From Carposina sasakii (lineage: Eukaryota; Arthropoda; Insecta; Lepidoptera; Carposinidae): a stretch of 64,000 nucleotides of DNA. Of the stretch, positions 47,501 through 56,411 are shown piece by piece. A model generated the notes under the pieces. It was not told the origin of the DNA. It ran no database searches and saw only the letters and a list, made by a program, of their open reading frames with translations. The first letter of the stretch is position 1. Every line of letters begins with the position of its first letter. The stretch lies in NCBI GenBank assembly GCA_014607495.2, contig CP053162.1, positions 5,402,469 through 5,466,468 of the forward strand, given 5' to 3'. The translations under genes were made by a program, and so were the position numbers.

Positions 47501-48286
47501 TTTCTTTTTTAAATAAAAAATTAGGGAATTAAAACTCCCAAATTGGCAACCCTTTTCGTTTACGTTTTACGGGGAATCCCTCGATTGTACTAGTCTGGTC
47601 GTCATTTTTAATTTGTCCTCGCAAGTTGGCAACCTTTACGTTTATATTTAACGGGGAATCCCTAGATTTAAATGATCACTTGAGTGTTACGTAACGTTTA
47701 GAGAGGGGGAGGGGGGGTACAGAAAAACGTTACGGTGCGTTACAAGGGGGGAGGGGGTTCAAAAATCTTCAAAAATTGCGTTACGTAATACTTGAACGCT
47801 CCCTTACGACATTCACGGAAGGAGATGCAGCAGATGTATTTTAGTGAAGCCCCGCCCCCTTATTACCTATCTAGCAAAAGCAAAGCGAAAGCGAAAATTG
47901 TTCAAATTTCGCTGATTGCTTCTCAAATTCGTATTACGTAAAATCAATTTCAAAGGAATTTTGACATTTCAACGCGAATATTGTACAATATTTAAATGTA
48001 TCTGGCTTCTCGTTGCGACTGGTAGTTTGTGTTCGTGATCATGAGTTGGCGGATCCAAGGGTCAGCGGAGAGTGTTAGGGCCCGGTGGTGGGCGTGCCCT
48101 TGATGGAATGTTGTACAATTTTCACTACAGCGCTGCGTCGGTTTGCTATTGCAAATTAGGCAATCAGGGGGCCGCATCAGCACAGGACATGCTATTAAAC
48201 TATAATGTTGTTTCCAGGATGGATTCGCGCCTCCGGAGGAGATAGACGGCGACAATCCTCACCCGCCGGAAGAGGACGAGTACTGA
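38591..48286 (+). CDS. Eb1: EB1, microtubule plus-end-tracking protein
   Basis: End-binding protein that recognises growing microtubule ends and recruits SxIP and CAP-Gly partners. Exons: 38591-38857 (ATG to phase 0); exon 2 in two versions, 40712-40928 and 41358-41586; then 42267-42370, 45500-45655 and 48218-48286. With exon 2a the protein is 270 aa, with exon 2b 274 aa, the normal EB1 size. Exon 1 starts [20 protein letters not shown], nearly the same as animal EB1s, and with exon 2 forms the calponin-homology domain ([20 protein letters not shown]). Exon 4 encodes the EB-homology coiled coil including the FYF segment ([13 protein letters not shown]). The last exon ends acidic D-E-Y, equivalent to the EEY/F tail read by CAP-Gly domains. 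Candidate polyadenylation signals AATAAA are at 48489, 48527 and 49218. Introns are full of MITEs, Helitrons and a pogo fragment. Confidence 0.95.
40448..40637. mobile_element. Long-palindrome MITE, CCCCCTGATTAC family
   Basis: 58-bp arms that match perfectly by eye (CCCCCTGATTACGTAAAAGC inward to ATCGCGATAATTGAG), then (GT)n/(AC)n and a short GC-rich middle. The 3-bp target duplication CTG flanks it (40445-40447 and 40638-40640). It lies 74 bp upstream of EB1 exon 2a. Confidence 0.85.
40712..40928 (+). other. Eb1: EB1 alternative exon 2a
   Basis: Phase 0 in, phase 1 out, donor A|GTACGA. Encodes [16 protein letters not shown] and the end of the CH domain with D-A-N-Y-D-G, then a Gly/Pro/Arg-rich linker. 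If the donor is not used, the frame stops at 40939. Confidence 0.8.
41358..41586 (+). other. Eb1: EB1 alternative exon 2b
   Basis: Phase 0 in, phase 1 out, donor A|GTACTA. Encodes [16 protein letters not shown] and D-A-N-Y-G-G, then a Lys/Ala/Pro-rich linker. Same reading as exon 2a over the CH part but diverged at the DNA level and in the linker. If the donor is not used, the frame stops at 41651. Confidence 0.8.
42526..42801. mobile_element. hAT-type MITE
   Basis: Perfect 15-bp TIR CAGGGCCGGATTTAG. Flanks GTAGACGG (42518-42525) and GTAGACGA (42802-42809) match at 7 of 8 bases. A stray left end of the same family is at 7574-7590. Confidence 0.8.
43145..43800. mobile_element. Nested inverted-repeat element
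   Basis: Inner arms of about 95 bp start GGGTTATGGTACATCTCGCC (43189-43691 as a unit). Outside them a second, weaker pair carries GCTAAATATCGAACGCCAAT at the left and its diverged complement at 43755-43795. Either one MITE inserted in another or one element with an asymmetric stem. No ORF. Confidence 0.6.
44330..45135 (-). pseudogene. Pogo/jerky-type transposase remnant
   Basis: Minus strand. 44554-45135 encodes an N-terminal HTH-like segment ([19 protein letters not shown], then [20 protein letters not shown] and [17 protein letters not shown]) as in CENP-B/pogo-type transposases. 44330-44500 encodes a Cys-rich end, C-D-L-C-x16-W-x2-C-x2-C-x2-W, like the PHD-type finger closing some of these proteins. 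The catalytic DDE core between them is missing. It lies in EB1 intron 3. Confidence 0.6.
45973..46290 (-). mobile_element. Non-autonomous Helitron
   Basis: Starts TCTATACATATAATAAA at 46290 and ends GCGGGCGTCCACTAG at 45973, between A and T. Close relative of 31022-31358. In EB1 intron 4. Confidence 0.85.
47397..47813. mobile_element. TTA-flanked MITE with G-rich tracts
   Basis: Ends GGGGTGTTCAAGTATTACG and, inverted, GGGAGCGTTCAAGTATTACG. Target duplication TTA (47394-47396 and 47814-47816). Purine tracts such as GAGAGGGGGAGGGGGGG near 47703 and AAGGGGGGAGGGGG near 47742. Confidence 0.75.
47865..48170. mobile_element. CCCCCTTATTAC-ended MITE, copy with an inner insert
   Basis: Left CCCCCTTATTACCTATCTAGC, right CAATCAGGGGG, flanked by CCG (47862-47864 and 48171-48173 within one base). 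Compared with 7698-7885, about 120 extra bases lie between two TTGTACAAT-like boxes near 47985 and 48112. It ends 47 bases before EB1 exon 48218. Confidence 0.7.
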
Positions 48287-49928
48287 TGTGCTTGCCATAC
48301 CTACGTACCATAGTGCTCTTGTATATTTCACTCGGAATTATATCGCTTGCAATCAACAGTATAGTACTTAGTGTTTCACAGCCAATACTATTGACTTGAG
48401 CTCGCCAAGGATCATCACAACATATGAGGATCAGAATCCCGATTTCGACAATTTTTTTGACATTCTTGCGTCATTTGTCGCACTAAATAATAAATTCCCA
48501 TCATGCATTTTAAATCTCTTGTAAATAATAAAATTTAAGCTACCGCGGGCTGTGTAATTCTAAGTACATTCCTCTATACTCGGAGCGTTATTTCTTGGCT
48601 GAACTTCTTTCTAATTTCGTACGCATCTTTCGTGGAACAGTCCTATATGTATCTAATATTATAATTCGAATTGTGAGGTTGATTGCCCGTATGGTGCAAA
48701 ATTGTAAGTGCTTATTTTACTAACGTCTGAAACATTCTCAGGCCGCCTGGCCTATATAACGTGCATTTAGTAGGTTGTTAAATTATATGGAAGAAGTTTA
48801 CTGTTACTTGTTTAATTCTGTTATTGCGTCGCACTTGATATTAAGCGGCTATTCATCTATTTCTGTACAGCTTCAATGTTTCTTTGAGATCTGAAAAGTT
48901 TGTTCAAATGATTTGTATAAGTACCTACTGTTACAGTTGATGTAGATTTCGAAATATCCTAAATTAGTACGTAAAGGTATCATGATATATTTACATGAAT
49001 ATATATATTTAGGTTAGTAAAAAAGTCTTGACATTCACTTGCACTAAGTATTAGTAGCTGTATTATTCCTTGTGACAACAGTACTAACTTATTGGCAAAG
49101 CAAGACATTATTCTGATTAATATTATTTACCTACCTACATAATTTATTCACATGGTATTCAGAAATTAACAGCAGATATTAATTGCCTCTGGTTTTCAGA
49201 TTGTGAATGTCTTATCAAATAAATTAATAACTTTATTGTGTTGACTTTTATTCAGTTCTCATGTGAGGATTCAGATTTTTGAAGGAAGGACAGAGTTCTG
49301 ATATCTACCTAGCAAGAGTATTCAGTACCAATCACGTGGCTAATGGTATGACATAACAGTTCCTCTTAGTGTTTCCCTTCTATCTCCGTCATTCCCGTAG
49401 CGACGATACTATTTTTGGAAATGTATAAATGGGGTGGTTTTATAACCACTCTTTCTCTTTGTCCTTCCTTATTGAATTTTTACGGTTCTGTAGAAATAAA
49501 ACCTTATGCTTTAAATAAAGATGGGTCTTCGCTCCAGTGAAGACTCATCATTAATCTAAGCATTTTGCTTGTTAATTAAAATGTTAACCACTTGTCACAT
49601 CTTAACCATAGTAATGGAGATAATTACTTATCATTGTGCTCGTGCCCAACACAATCGTGGCCATTAACAGAAATTGATGTGTACTAAATAGTTACGATGA
49701 TGACAAATTACTGCCTGTGTACGTGTACACACATTACAATTGAGATGGATCAATAAAACAATATTTTGAGACAGTACAAATAAATTTAATTTTTCCACAT
49801 GATTATTTAAGTAGGTACCTACAATACTTTAAAACTTAAATTAATTAAAAATAGAGTCACACAATAAGACATCTTGTACATACTGGTACATTTAAATGAC
49901 GAAAAGATAACATTATTTATGACATCTA
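48287..49928 (+). other. EB1 3' UTR and intergenic DNA
   Basis: AT-rich sequence, no coding signal seen. AATAAA at 49218-49223 is followed by TTTATTGTGTTGACTTTTATT, a good cleavage context, so the longest EB1 3' UTR may end near 49240. Confidence 0.5.
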
Positions 49929-51501
49929 CACTCGCGAGCAAAAGTATGGAATCACTTACCTGAAATTGGTTCCGCGCGATCTTGAGGGTTAAATAACTAG
50001 TTAATAATAAAAAAATTAATAACCATTTTAAAGGTTATACTGTTAGCTTTAAATTGATACCAAATTAATTCAAATCACGCCAATATTTAAGAAGCTATCC
50101 CGGATTTCGTGAAGAAGTAAGGAAAAAGGCATTTTTCAATTGTTTGATAAGTCGCGAGTTCGGCCTATTGACCCCTTATAAAAGCACGTGTTATCGGATT
50201 TTCGCTATCAGTTGGCTTTCACACGTTGACCGGTACACATCTCCGCTACTTTTGACCCACGAAAATGGATACTACTCCTTCAGAAGCAGCCCAAATCGTC
50301 GCCCTATTGCAACAAGGGCTTAGCCAGCGGGCTGTCGCTCGTCAGCTCCACATAAGCCAGTCCTGTGTTTCGAAAGTTTATAAACGCTTTCGGGAGACTG
50401 GTGGCTTTATCCCGAGACCAAGATCTGGACGTCGCCGGTGCACATCGGAGAGAGATGACCGTTTTATTGTGTCGACTTCTCTTCGAAATCGTCACTTGAC
50501 TGGCGTCGACGTCCAACAGGAGCTCAGAGATGTGCGTGGGGTAGCTGTCAGCGAGTGGACAGTTCGTCGAAGGCTCAAGCAAGCGAATTTGAGTCCTAAA
50601 AGGCCAGCCACAGGCCCAAAACTGACGGCAGCTCACCGACAAGCACGTCTTCAATTTGCTCGCAACCATCTTGATTGGGAAGTCGAGCAATAGAGGCGAG
50701 TTCTGTTCTCTGACGAGTGCAGAATGTGTTTGCACGGAAGCGATCGAAGAGGTCGGGTGTATAGGCGCCCTGGAGAGCGATTTGCGCAGTGCTGTTTCGC
50801 TGAAACTGGCTTATGGGGGCGGTTCTTGTATGATGTGGGCCGGCATTTCTTTCGACGGTAAAACGGAGCTTGTTTTCGTGCCTGGCGGGGGACGTGGAGG
50901 CGGTCTAACTTCAGACCTATACATCACCGATATTCTGCTGGAACATGTCGTTCCCTATGCGGAATATATCGGTGATGACTTCCTCCTTATGCAAGATAAC
51001 GCTCGTTGTCACACTTCCCGTGCTACAACTCAATACCTCGAAGAAGTCGGTATCGCCACATTAGACTGGCCAGCGCTCAGCCCAGATTTGAACCCAATTG
51101 AGCGCGTGTGGGACGAACTGAAGAGGAGGGTTCGTTCCAGAAATCCTGCTCCTTCAAGTCTAAATGACTTGAAATCAGCTTTGATAGAGTGGGAAGGTAT
51201 TCCACAAGATTCCATACAGAAGCTGATCAGGTCAATGAAGAACCGTCTTCGAGCCGTTGTTAGGGCTAGGGGAGGGAATACAAAATATGAATTTCAATTT
51301 TGAGCCTAAATAAAATTTTTATTAATTAATTTTTGTTGTTTTCTTCATTCATATTTTTTCCATATTTCCTTGTTTTCCTACCTCCTTCACTTAATCCCCA
51401 ATAGCACCTGAACTATTGGTGTGATTTAACTATTATTTTAGTACTCAAGACCGCGCGGAATCAATTTCAGGTAAGTGATTCCATATTTTTGCTCGCGAAT
51501 G
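49929..51501 (+). mobile_element. Tc1-like element
   Basis: 40-bp TIRs (CACTCGCGAGCAAAAGTATG / CATTCGCGAGCAAAAATATG, continuing GAATCACTTACCTGAAATTG) with about two differences. TA at 49927-49928 and 51502-51503. Length 1573 bp. Confidence 0.9.
50265..51303 (+). pseudogene. Tc1-like transposase, broken
   Basis: Starts at ATG 50265 with a paired-type HTH (SEAAQIVALLQQGLSQRAVA, HISQSCVSKVYKRF). An in-frame TAG at 50691-50693 and a frameshift near 50790-50815 break it. Past the stop the first catalytic Asp is in VLFSDECR; after the shift come LMQDNARCHTS and WPALSPDLNPIERVWDEL, with 34 residues between Asp and Glu, so DD34E. TIRs are well kept, so this copy could only move if a transposase is supplied elsewhere. 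Confidence 0.9.
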
Positions 51502-51706
51502 TATTTCATAATTATTTACATTATCACATTATGGCACAATCGGTTTTGACGTACTGCATTCCCGTGTGGGGGGCGCTAACAAAACGAACTTTGTACATTT
51601 AGAGCGCGCACAGAGATCCTTGATTAAGGTAATGCATTTTAAACCCTACAGATTCCCTACTGACAGCCTTTACACCACCAGTAAACTGCTGTCAGTTAGG
51701 AAACTA

Positions 51707-53936
51707 CAGTGGTGCCTCACACAACGAACTTAATTCGTTCCAGGAGCAAGTTCGTTATGCGAAAAGTTCGTTATGTGAAACGCGTTTTCCCATAACAATA
51801 CATTAAATATATTTAAAAAAATAATTCGTTCTGTAGCATACCTAAAATATGGTAAGATGACATAAAAAAAAGATAATTTTTTTGTTATTATTTTTATTTA
51901 GATACATCTAAAAACATAATGAAAAAAACACACATTTTTTAATTTTAAGAAAAAATCGAATCTTGCACATTTTCATCCATTTTCCGCTTTTTGGCCGATG
52001 GTGCAGTGAAAAACCTGTCCAAAGTCGTTTGTTTTTCTCTTTTCTTCAACATCTGCCGGAAATAACGGACAAGAGTATCGGAGTACAGGTCGTTGATCCT
52101 GTTTGCTTCAGCGGAATCCGGATAGTGGGCATTGGTAAACTCCTGAACTGCTTTCCATTTGACCAGGATGTTCTTGATGTCAGCAGTTGGAATTGGTTGA
52201 TTGTTTGATTGTTGCTCCTCGTTATCAGATGACGCTTCCCTTTGAGCATTGTCCTGTTGTTGGGCCAGAAGTGTTTGGAGCTCTTCAGTTGTCAGCTCTT
52301 CTTTGTGTTCCTCAATAAGCTCCTCTACATCCTCTTCCTCTACCTCTAATTCCAACCTTTGGGCCACTGTGATGATGTCCTTCACCACTTCTGTGTCATC
52401 AACTACTGCTTCTTCCTGAATGAAGGCACAAGCATCTTCCAAGCAGAAATGAGGGTCCTTTGTGACACTTCTTCCCAGGCCTTCTGTATAAGTCGTATTG
52501 CCAAAAGGATATCAAATTTCTCCTTCCAAAACATTCGGATAGTCATATTGTCTCCACCAAACTCGCATTCTTCAAACACCTTATTAAAGAGGGCTCTAGT
52601 GTAGAGTTTTTTAAAGTTCGCAATAACTTGCTGATCCATTGGCTGGAGAATGGATGTGGTGTTTGGTGGCAAATACTGCACCTTGATAAAAGGATAATTT
52701 TCCTGCAATATTTCTTCTAGGTCTTTTGGGTGAGAAGGGGCATTGTCAAGTATCAGAAGGGCTTTGAGCGGCAGTTCTTTTTCCAACAAGAATTTCTTCA
52801 CGGCAGGAGCAAAGGTTTCCAGAATCCATTCGTTGAAGATAACTTGGGTCACCCAGGCTTTTTGATTGGACTTCCAATGGACGGGCAATTTGGACTTAAT
52901 AACGTTATTTTTCTTAAAAATTCTTGGATTTTCAGAGTGATAAACCAATAGAGGTTTGATCTTGAGGTCTCCGCTGGCATTAGACGAAATCATAAGGGTA
53001 AGTCTGTCCTTCATGGCTTTGTGTCCTGGCAATTTCTTCTCTTCTTTTGTAATGAAGGTTCTGCTCGGCATTCTTTTCCAGAAAAGACCTGTTTCATCGG
53101 CATTGAACACTTGTTGTGGGCAGTATCCTTCATCCATAATAAATTTTTGAAAATTAATAGAGAACTTTTCTGCTTCTTTTTTATCAGCACTGCCAGCCTC
53201 ACCATGCATATTAACGCTGTGGATTCCATACCTTTTCTTAAATCTAAAAAACCACCCCCTGCTGGCTTTGAAATCTTCTTTATTATCTTGATTGCTGCTA
53301 CTTCCAGGGATGTTTTTCTTTAGATCTTCATAAATTATCTTGGCCTTGTGACAGATAATATCTTGGGTTGTTACGTCACCTTTCACCTGCCTGTCCTTAA
53401 TCCAAATCGCTAATAGCCTCTCCATTTCCTCGTGGATTGAAGATCTATGTTTTTCATTAAATAGTTTTGATACTCCTTTGGCTGATTTTATTGCATCCTT
53501 GTTTGTCAAAATGGTGAAAATGGTGGTCTTGTTGAGGCCAAACTCTTTGACGAGGTCACACTGTTTTACCCCACATTCACTCCTTCTAATTATTTCCTGT
53601 TTCATTTCAAGAGAAATCACCTTCCTGCTTTTTTTAGAACCCATCATATAAAAAAAATGTTGAGTTTATCTTAAAAGGACGACTGCCGTGATACGTGTGC
53701 GATTTAATTCGTAATGAAGAACGATTGCTGCGATACGTGCGTAAGTTAAGCGTACTGCTCAGTGACTAACGACTGCCTGCGCGGAAGGATGCAATTAATC
53801 GGCAGTGATCGTAGAAGATCGGGCGACTTCGTTGTGTGAAGCGAAGTTCGTTGTATGAATCGTGAAATGAACGAAAAGGAAGTTCGTTGTGTGCAGCGTT
53901 CGCTGTGCGAGGCGTTCGTTGTGTGAGGCACCACTG
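51707..53936 (-). mobile_element. Tigger/pogo element
   Basis: TIRs start CAGTGGTGCCTCACACAACG on both sides, with TA at 51705-51706 and 53937-53938. Length 2230 bp. The motif AGTTCGTTRTGTGAA is repeated several times within about 110 bases of each end, probably transposase-binding sites. Confidence 0.92.
51945..53647 (-). pseudogene. Tigger/pogo transposase with one frameshift
   Basis: ATG at 53647. The first frame (to about 52440) has an N-terminal HTH (EFGLNKTTIFTILTNK), a CENP-B-type segment (DFKASRGWFFRFKKRYGI) and a DDE domain with first Asp in FNADETGLFWKRMPSR, second in LLILDNAPSHP and the conserved LPPNTTSILQPMDQQVI. A shift near 52440 moves the end into the next frame (EDACAFIQEEAVVDDTE...), which is acidic and closes with Q-T-T-L-D-R-F-F at 52008-52031 and a basic KKRK. 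Apart from the shift it looks complete, about 570 aa. Confidence 0.88.
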
Positions 53937-54417
53937 TATATATAGTTAACCTAATTGTAAAGTATCACAAATCCCTGCCCTACGATTCCACCCTTCAGAA
54001 CAAGAGACGAAATGACCTGGTGGCTCCTTCCTTCCCTACCATAGAAATGTATACAAGCTGGAAACAGCGCTTCTTACTAAAAACTGCCTCCCGAAAATTT
54101 GACCAATTTGACCTTGAAAAACTAGATGGGGAAAAAGTAGAGTGTACCCACAATTTAATTTTAATGGACATTTCATTCAATGACATTTCTACCACGAACG
54201 AAGTAACACAGGAAGCATTTTAACAAACGGATAATTAACTTATGTAGAACTTAAGGTTCGTAGAAACTCTTATGAGTTTACCGAGCATCTTGATGCTTTA
54301 TATGAGCATTTTGAAACCATTATGATGCTTTACACTTTATAAGGAGTGGATAATGGCATATCAAAATGATTTTGTAATGCCTGTAGTTTTAGTGCATCAA
54401 TACACAAAGCAGCTTTG

Positions 54418-54770
54418 CAGCTTTCAGCTGTTTTTAGTACATTTGGCTCTACAATTGCATTTTTAAGTAGGATATAAATGCTCAATGCTGTTTAGTAACA
54501 TAAACCATTATGTCATGTAAATGCCATACAGCTTTTAGCTGTTTTTTATGTCTAAGGGTCTACTCGTACAATAGCATTTTTAAATAGTAAGATAATGCCT
54601 AATGCTGCATAATAGCATAAACTTGTGCTATTATAATGCAGCGTAATTCCATTCTACAGCTTTGGGCTGTTTTAGTGCCCTTCGTTATTAAATAGCACTT
54701 TTAACTAGTAAGGAAATGCCTAGTATTGCTAAGTAGCATAAACGTGAATCAATGTAATGCTTGCATTTTT
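54418..54770. repeat. Three diverged ~120-bp tandem units
   Basis: Units start at 54418, 54529 and 54657, each with a small hairpin CAGCTTTnnGCTG followed by AGCATTTTTAANTAGnA, AATGCT-rich sequence and TAGCATAAAC. AT-rich. Sequence left of it (54290-54345) also has ATGCTTTA/GAGCATTTT pairs, so a fourth, more decayed unit is likely. Confidence 0.6.
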
Positions 54771-55168
54771 GAAGGTCAACTGAGTTCTTTTAAACAGCTA
54801 ATTTTTATGGTGGATACATAATAATTAATAAGTAAAGATTAGGTTATCCGTTTCTAAAGAAAAGTAGGAATAATTGCAGAGAACCCAATGGAATTTGTAT
54901 TGGCCTAAATATAGGTAACATAGCACAATTTACATTACACATTTACAAAATATAAAAGGATAGTCTTAGCCATTGTGATATTGTCCGTGATCCTAAAGAC
55001 CTGGAATGTAAATTGGTATATTTACGAGTATATAATTATGAATACTTATATTTCGTACCACTATTGCATGCGTACAAATAAGAAACGTTGCTTGTTTTAA
55101 GTGCTTTAGTGTCTTATTTAGATTAAAGGGATTTAACAACTATGAAATAAATAACCATTAAATATCTT
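54771..55168. other. AT-rich intergenic DNA
   Basis: No ORF or recognisable repeat seen. Confidence 0.4.
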
Positions 55169-55886
55169 TTATTTTATTTGCACAAGTTTTTCCATCGTTC
55201 TTTGAAGTTGAGCATAAGAACGATAAATGTTTTTGTAATGAACGACAAATGTTTTGTGCTCTATCTGCCAGTAATTGATCCAGTGATATAATATTTCGGT
55301 AGCTGTAACGTTACTATAATCCATACGTGGGTTTCCTTGATTATCTGAAAATTTAAATTTTAGCACCTATACTAACTAGTGATTACAAAATGTTACAGTG
55401 ACAGGCGCCACCAAGCTAGGCGTTTAAACCTTTTCTGGGTCCACCCAAAGCTACGCAGAGAAAATTATCACTAAAATTAATCCGCTTAGCAAATGGCGGC
55501 AGTAGGCGTAAAAGCGAGACAGACAGAGTTACTTTCACATTTATAATGTTATATATGATAATAAAAAGTATAACATTTCAAAATAAATTCATTGTAGGGT
55601 CGGTCTCTTGTTATGGAAAAGTATGTGCACCCTACTCAAAAATATACAATACACAGAAAATGTTTAAAAAGTAGCTTCAGAAGCAAATATTGGGATTATG
55701 AGGATAAGCAACTAACTAAATAAAGTTTTGTGACAAATATTTAAAAAAACAAGAGTGAATATTGCCTAAAATTTGCCGTTTAAGTTTTTGCCTAGGGCCA
55801 TAGTTTGGAAATTCAATTTTGTACTTACGAGTGATATAATAAGTTGGATCCTGGATGCCACTCGCTTCTGCAACCACGAACTGCAT
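55169..55886 (-). CDS. Candidate small two-exon gene, function unknown
   Basis: Minus strand. Exon 1 55829-55886 (ATG at 55884-55886), donor GTAAGT; exon 2 55169-55344 after a strong acceptor AAATTTTCAG. Phases fit (1 out, 1 in) and the product would be 77 aa: MQFVVAEASGIQDPTYYIT, then NQGNPRMDYSNVTATEILYH and a Tyr/Gln/Lys-rich end. AATAAA overlaps the stop codon region. I do not recognise the protein. No signal peptide or membrane helix is evident. Another ATG four bases upstream in a different frame gives only 21 codons after splicing. The 5' limit is uncertain: an in-frame stop lies 48 bases before the ATG. It could also be the tail of a longer gene or chance, though exact splice sites with matching phase argue for a real transcript. 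Confidence 0.45.
55376..55558 (-). mobile_element. Non-autonomous Helitron
   Basis: Starts TCATATATAACATTATAAATG at 55558 (first 20 bases shared with the 11755 type, TCTATACTAATATTATAAA) and ends AATCACTAG at 55376, between A and T. Within the intron of the candidate small gene. Confidence 0.65.
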
Positions 55887-56411
55887 ACATTTCACTACTG
55901 TATTTATATCAATACCACCAAAATATCTTATTTAGTCCACACAAATATGCGAAGCGATTCAAACAAATCGACTTGACATGATTTGACAAAATTGTCATGT
56001 GCTACCCAGGGATACCATTACATAGCAACAGAACATTCCTTAAAATACAGAATTTTTGCTACCGCGAAGGTTTGTTTTACTATATTATGTACACTTTATT
56101 TATAATACAAATTACATTAAATAGATTTCATTACTCTATTAAATATGTAAACTTTTTCAAAACGAATCCAAGTTTTTCATGATAATATTATATTTATGCC
56201 TTTTTCAACGTCTTTACTTACATTATAGGGTATTTTTTTGCTGTGTAAGGGATCCCTTGTGGGAAAACAAGGGGGGAGGCTGTCATTTTTTCATGTTTCA
56301 ATTTCTTGTTCAGAGCTTGGAATCCATCCTAAGAGGAGATACCAAATCCCTGTTCCCTACCCGCTCGGTCTTTGCTAGACGTCAGTATAGAGCTCAAGCT
56401 CCTTACATCTA

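Larger units (their letters stand above)
51545..54223 (+). pseudogene. CR1/jockey-like LINE fragment split by a Tigger element
   Basis: 51545-51706 and 53939-54223 read as one frame when the Tigger element and one TA are left out: ...TTSKLLSVRKL joins YIVNLIVKYHKSLPYDSTL and goes on to NKRRNDLVAPSFPTIEM. One missing G near 51570 is another frameshift (IPVWG). C-terminal LINE ORF2 debris. Confidence 0.7.
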
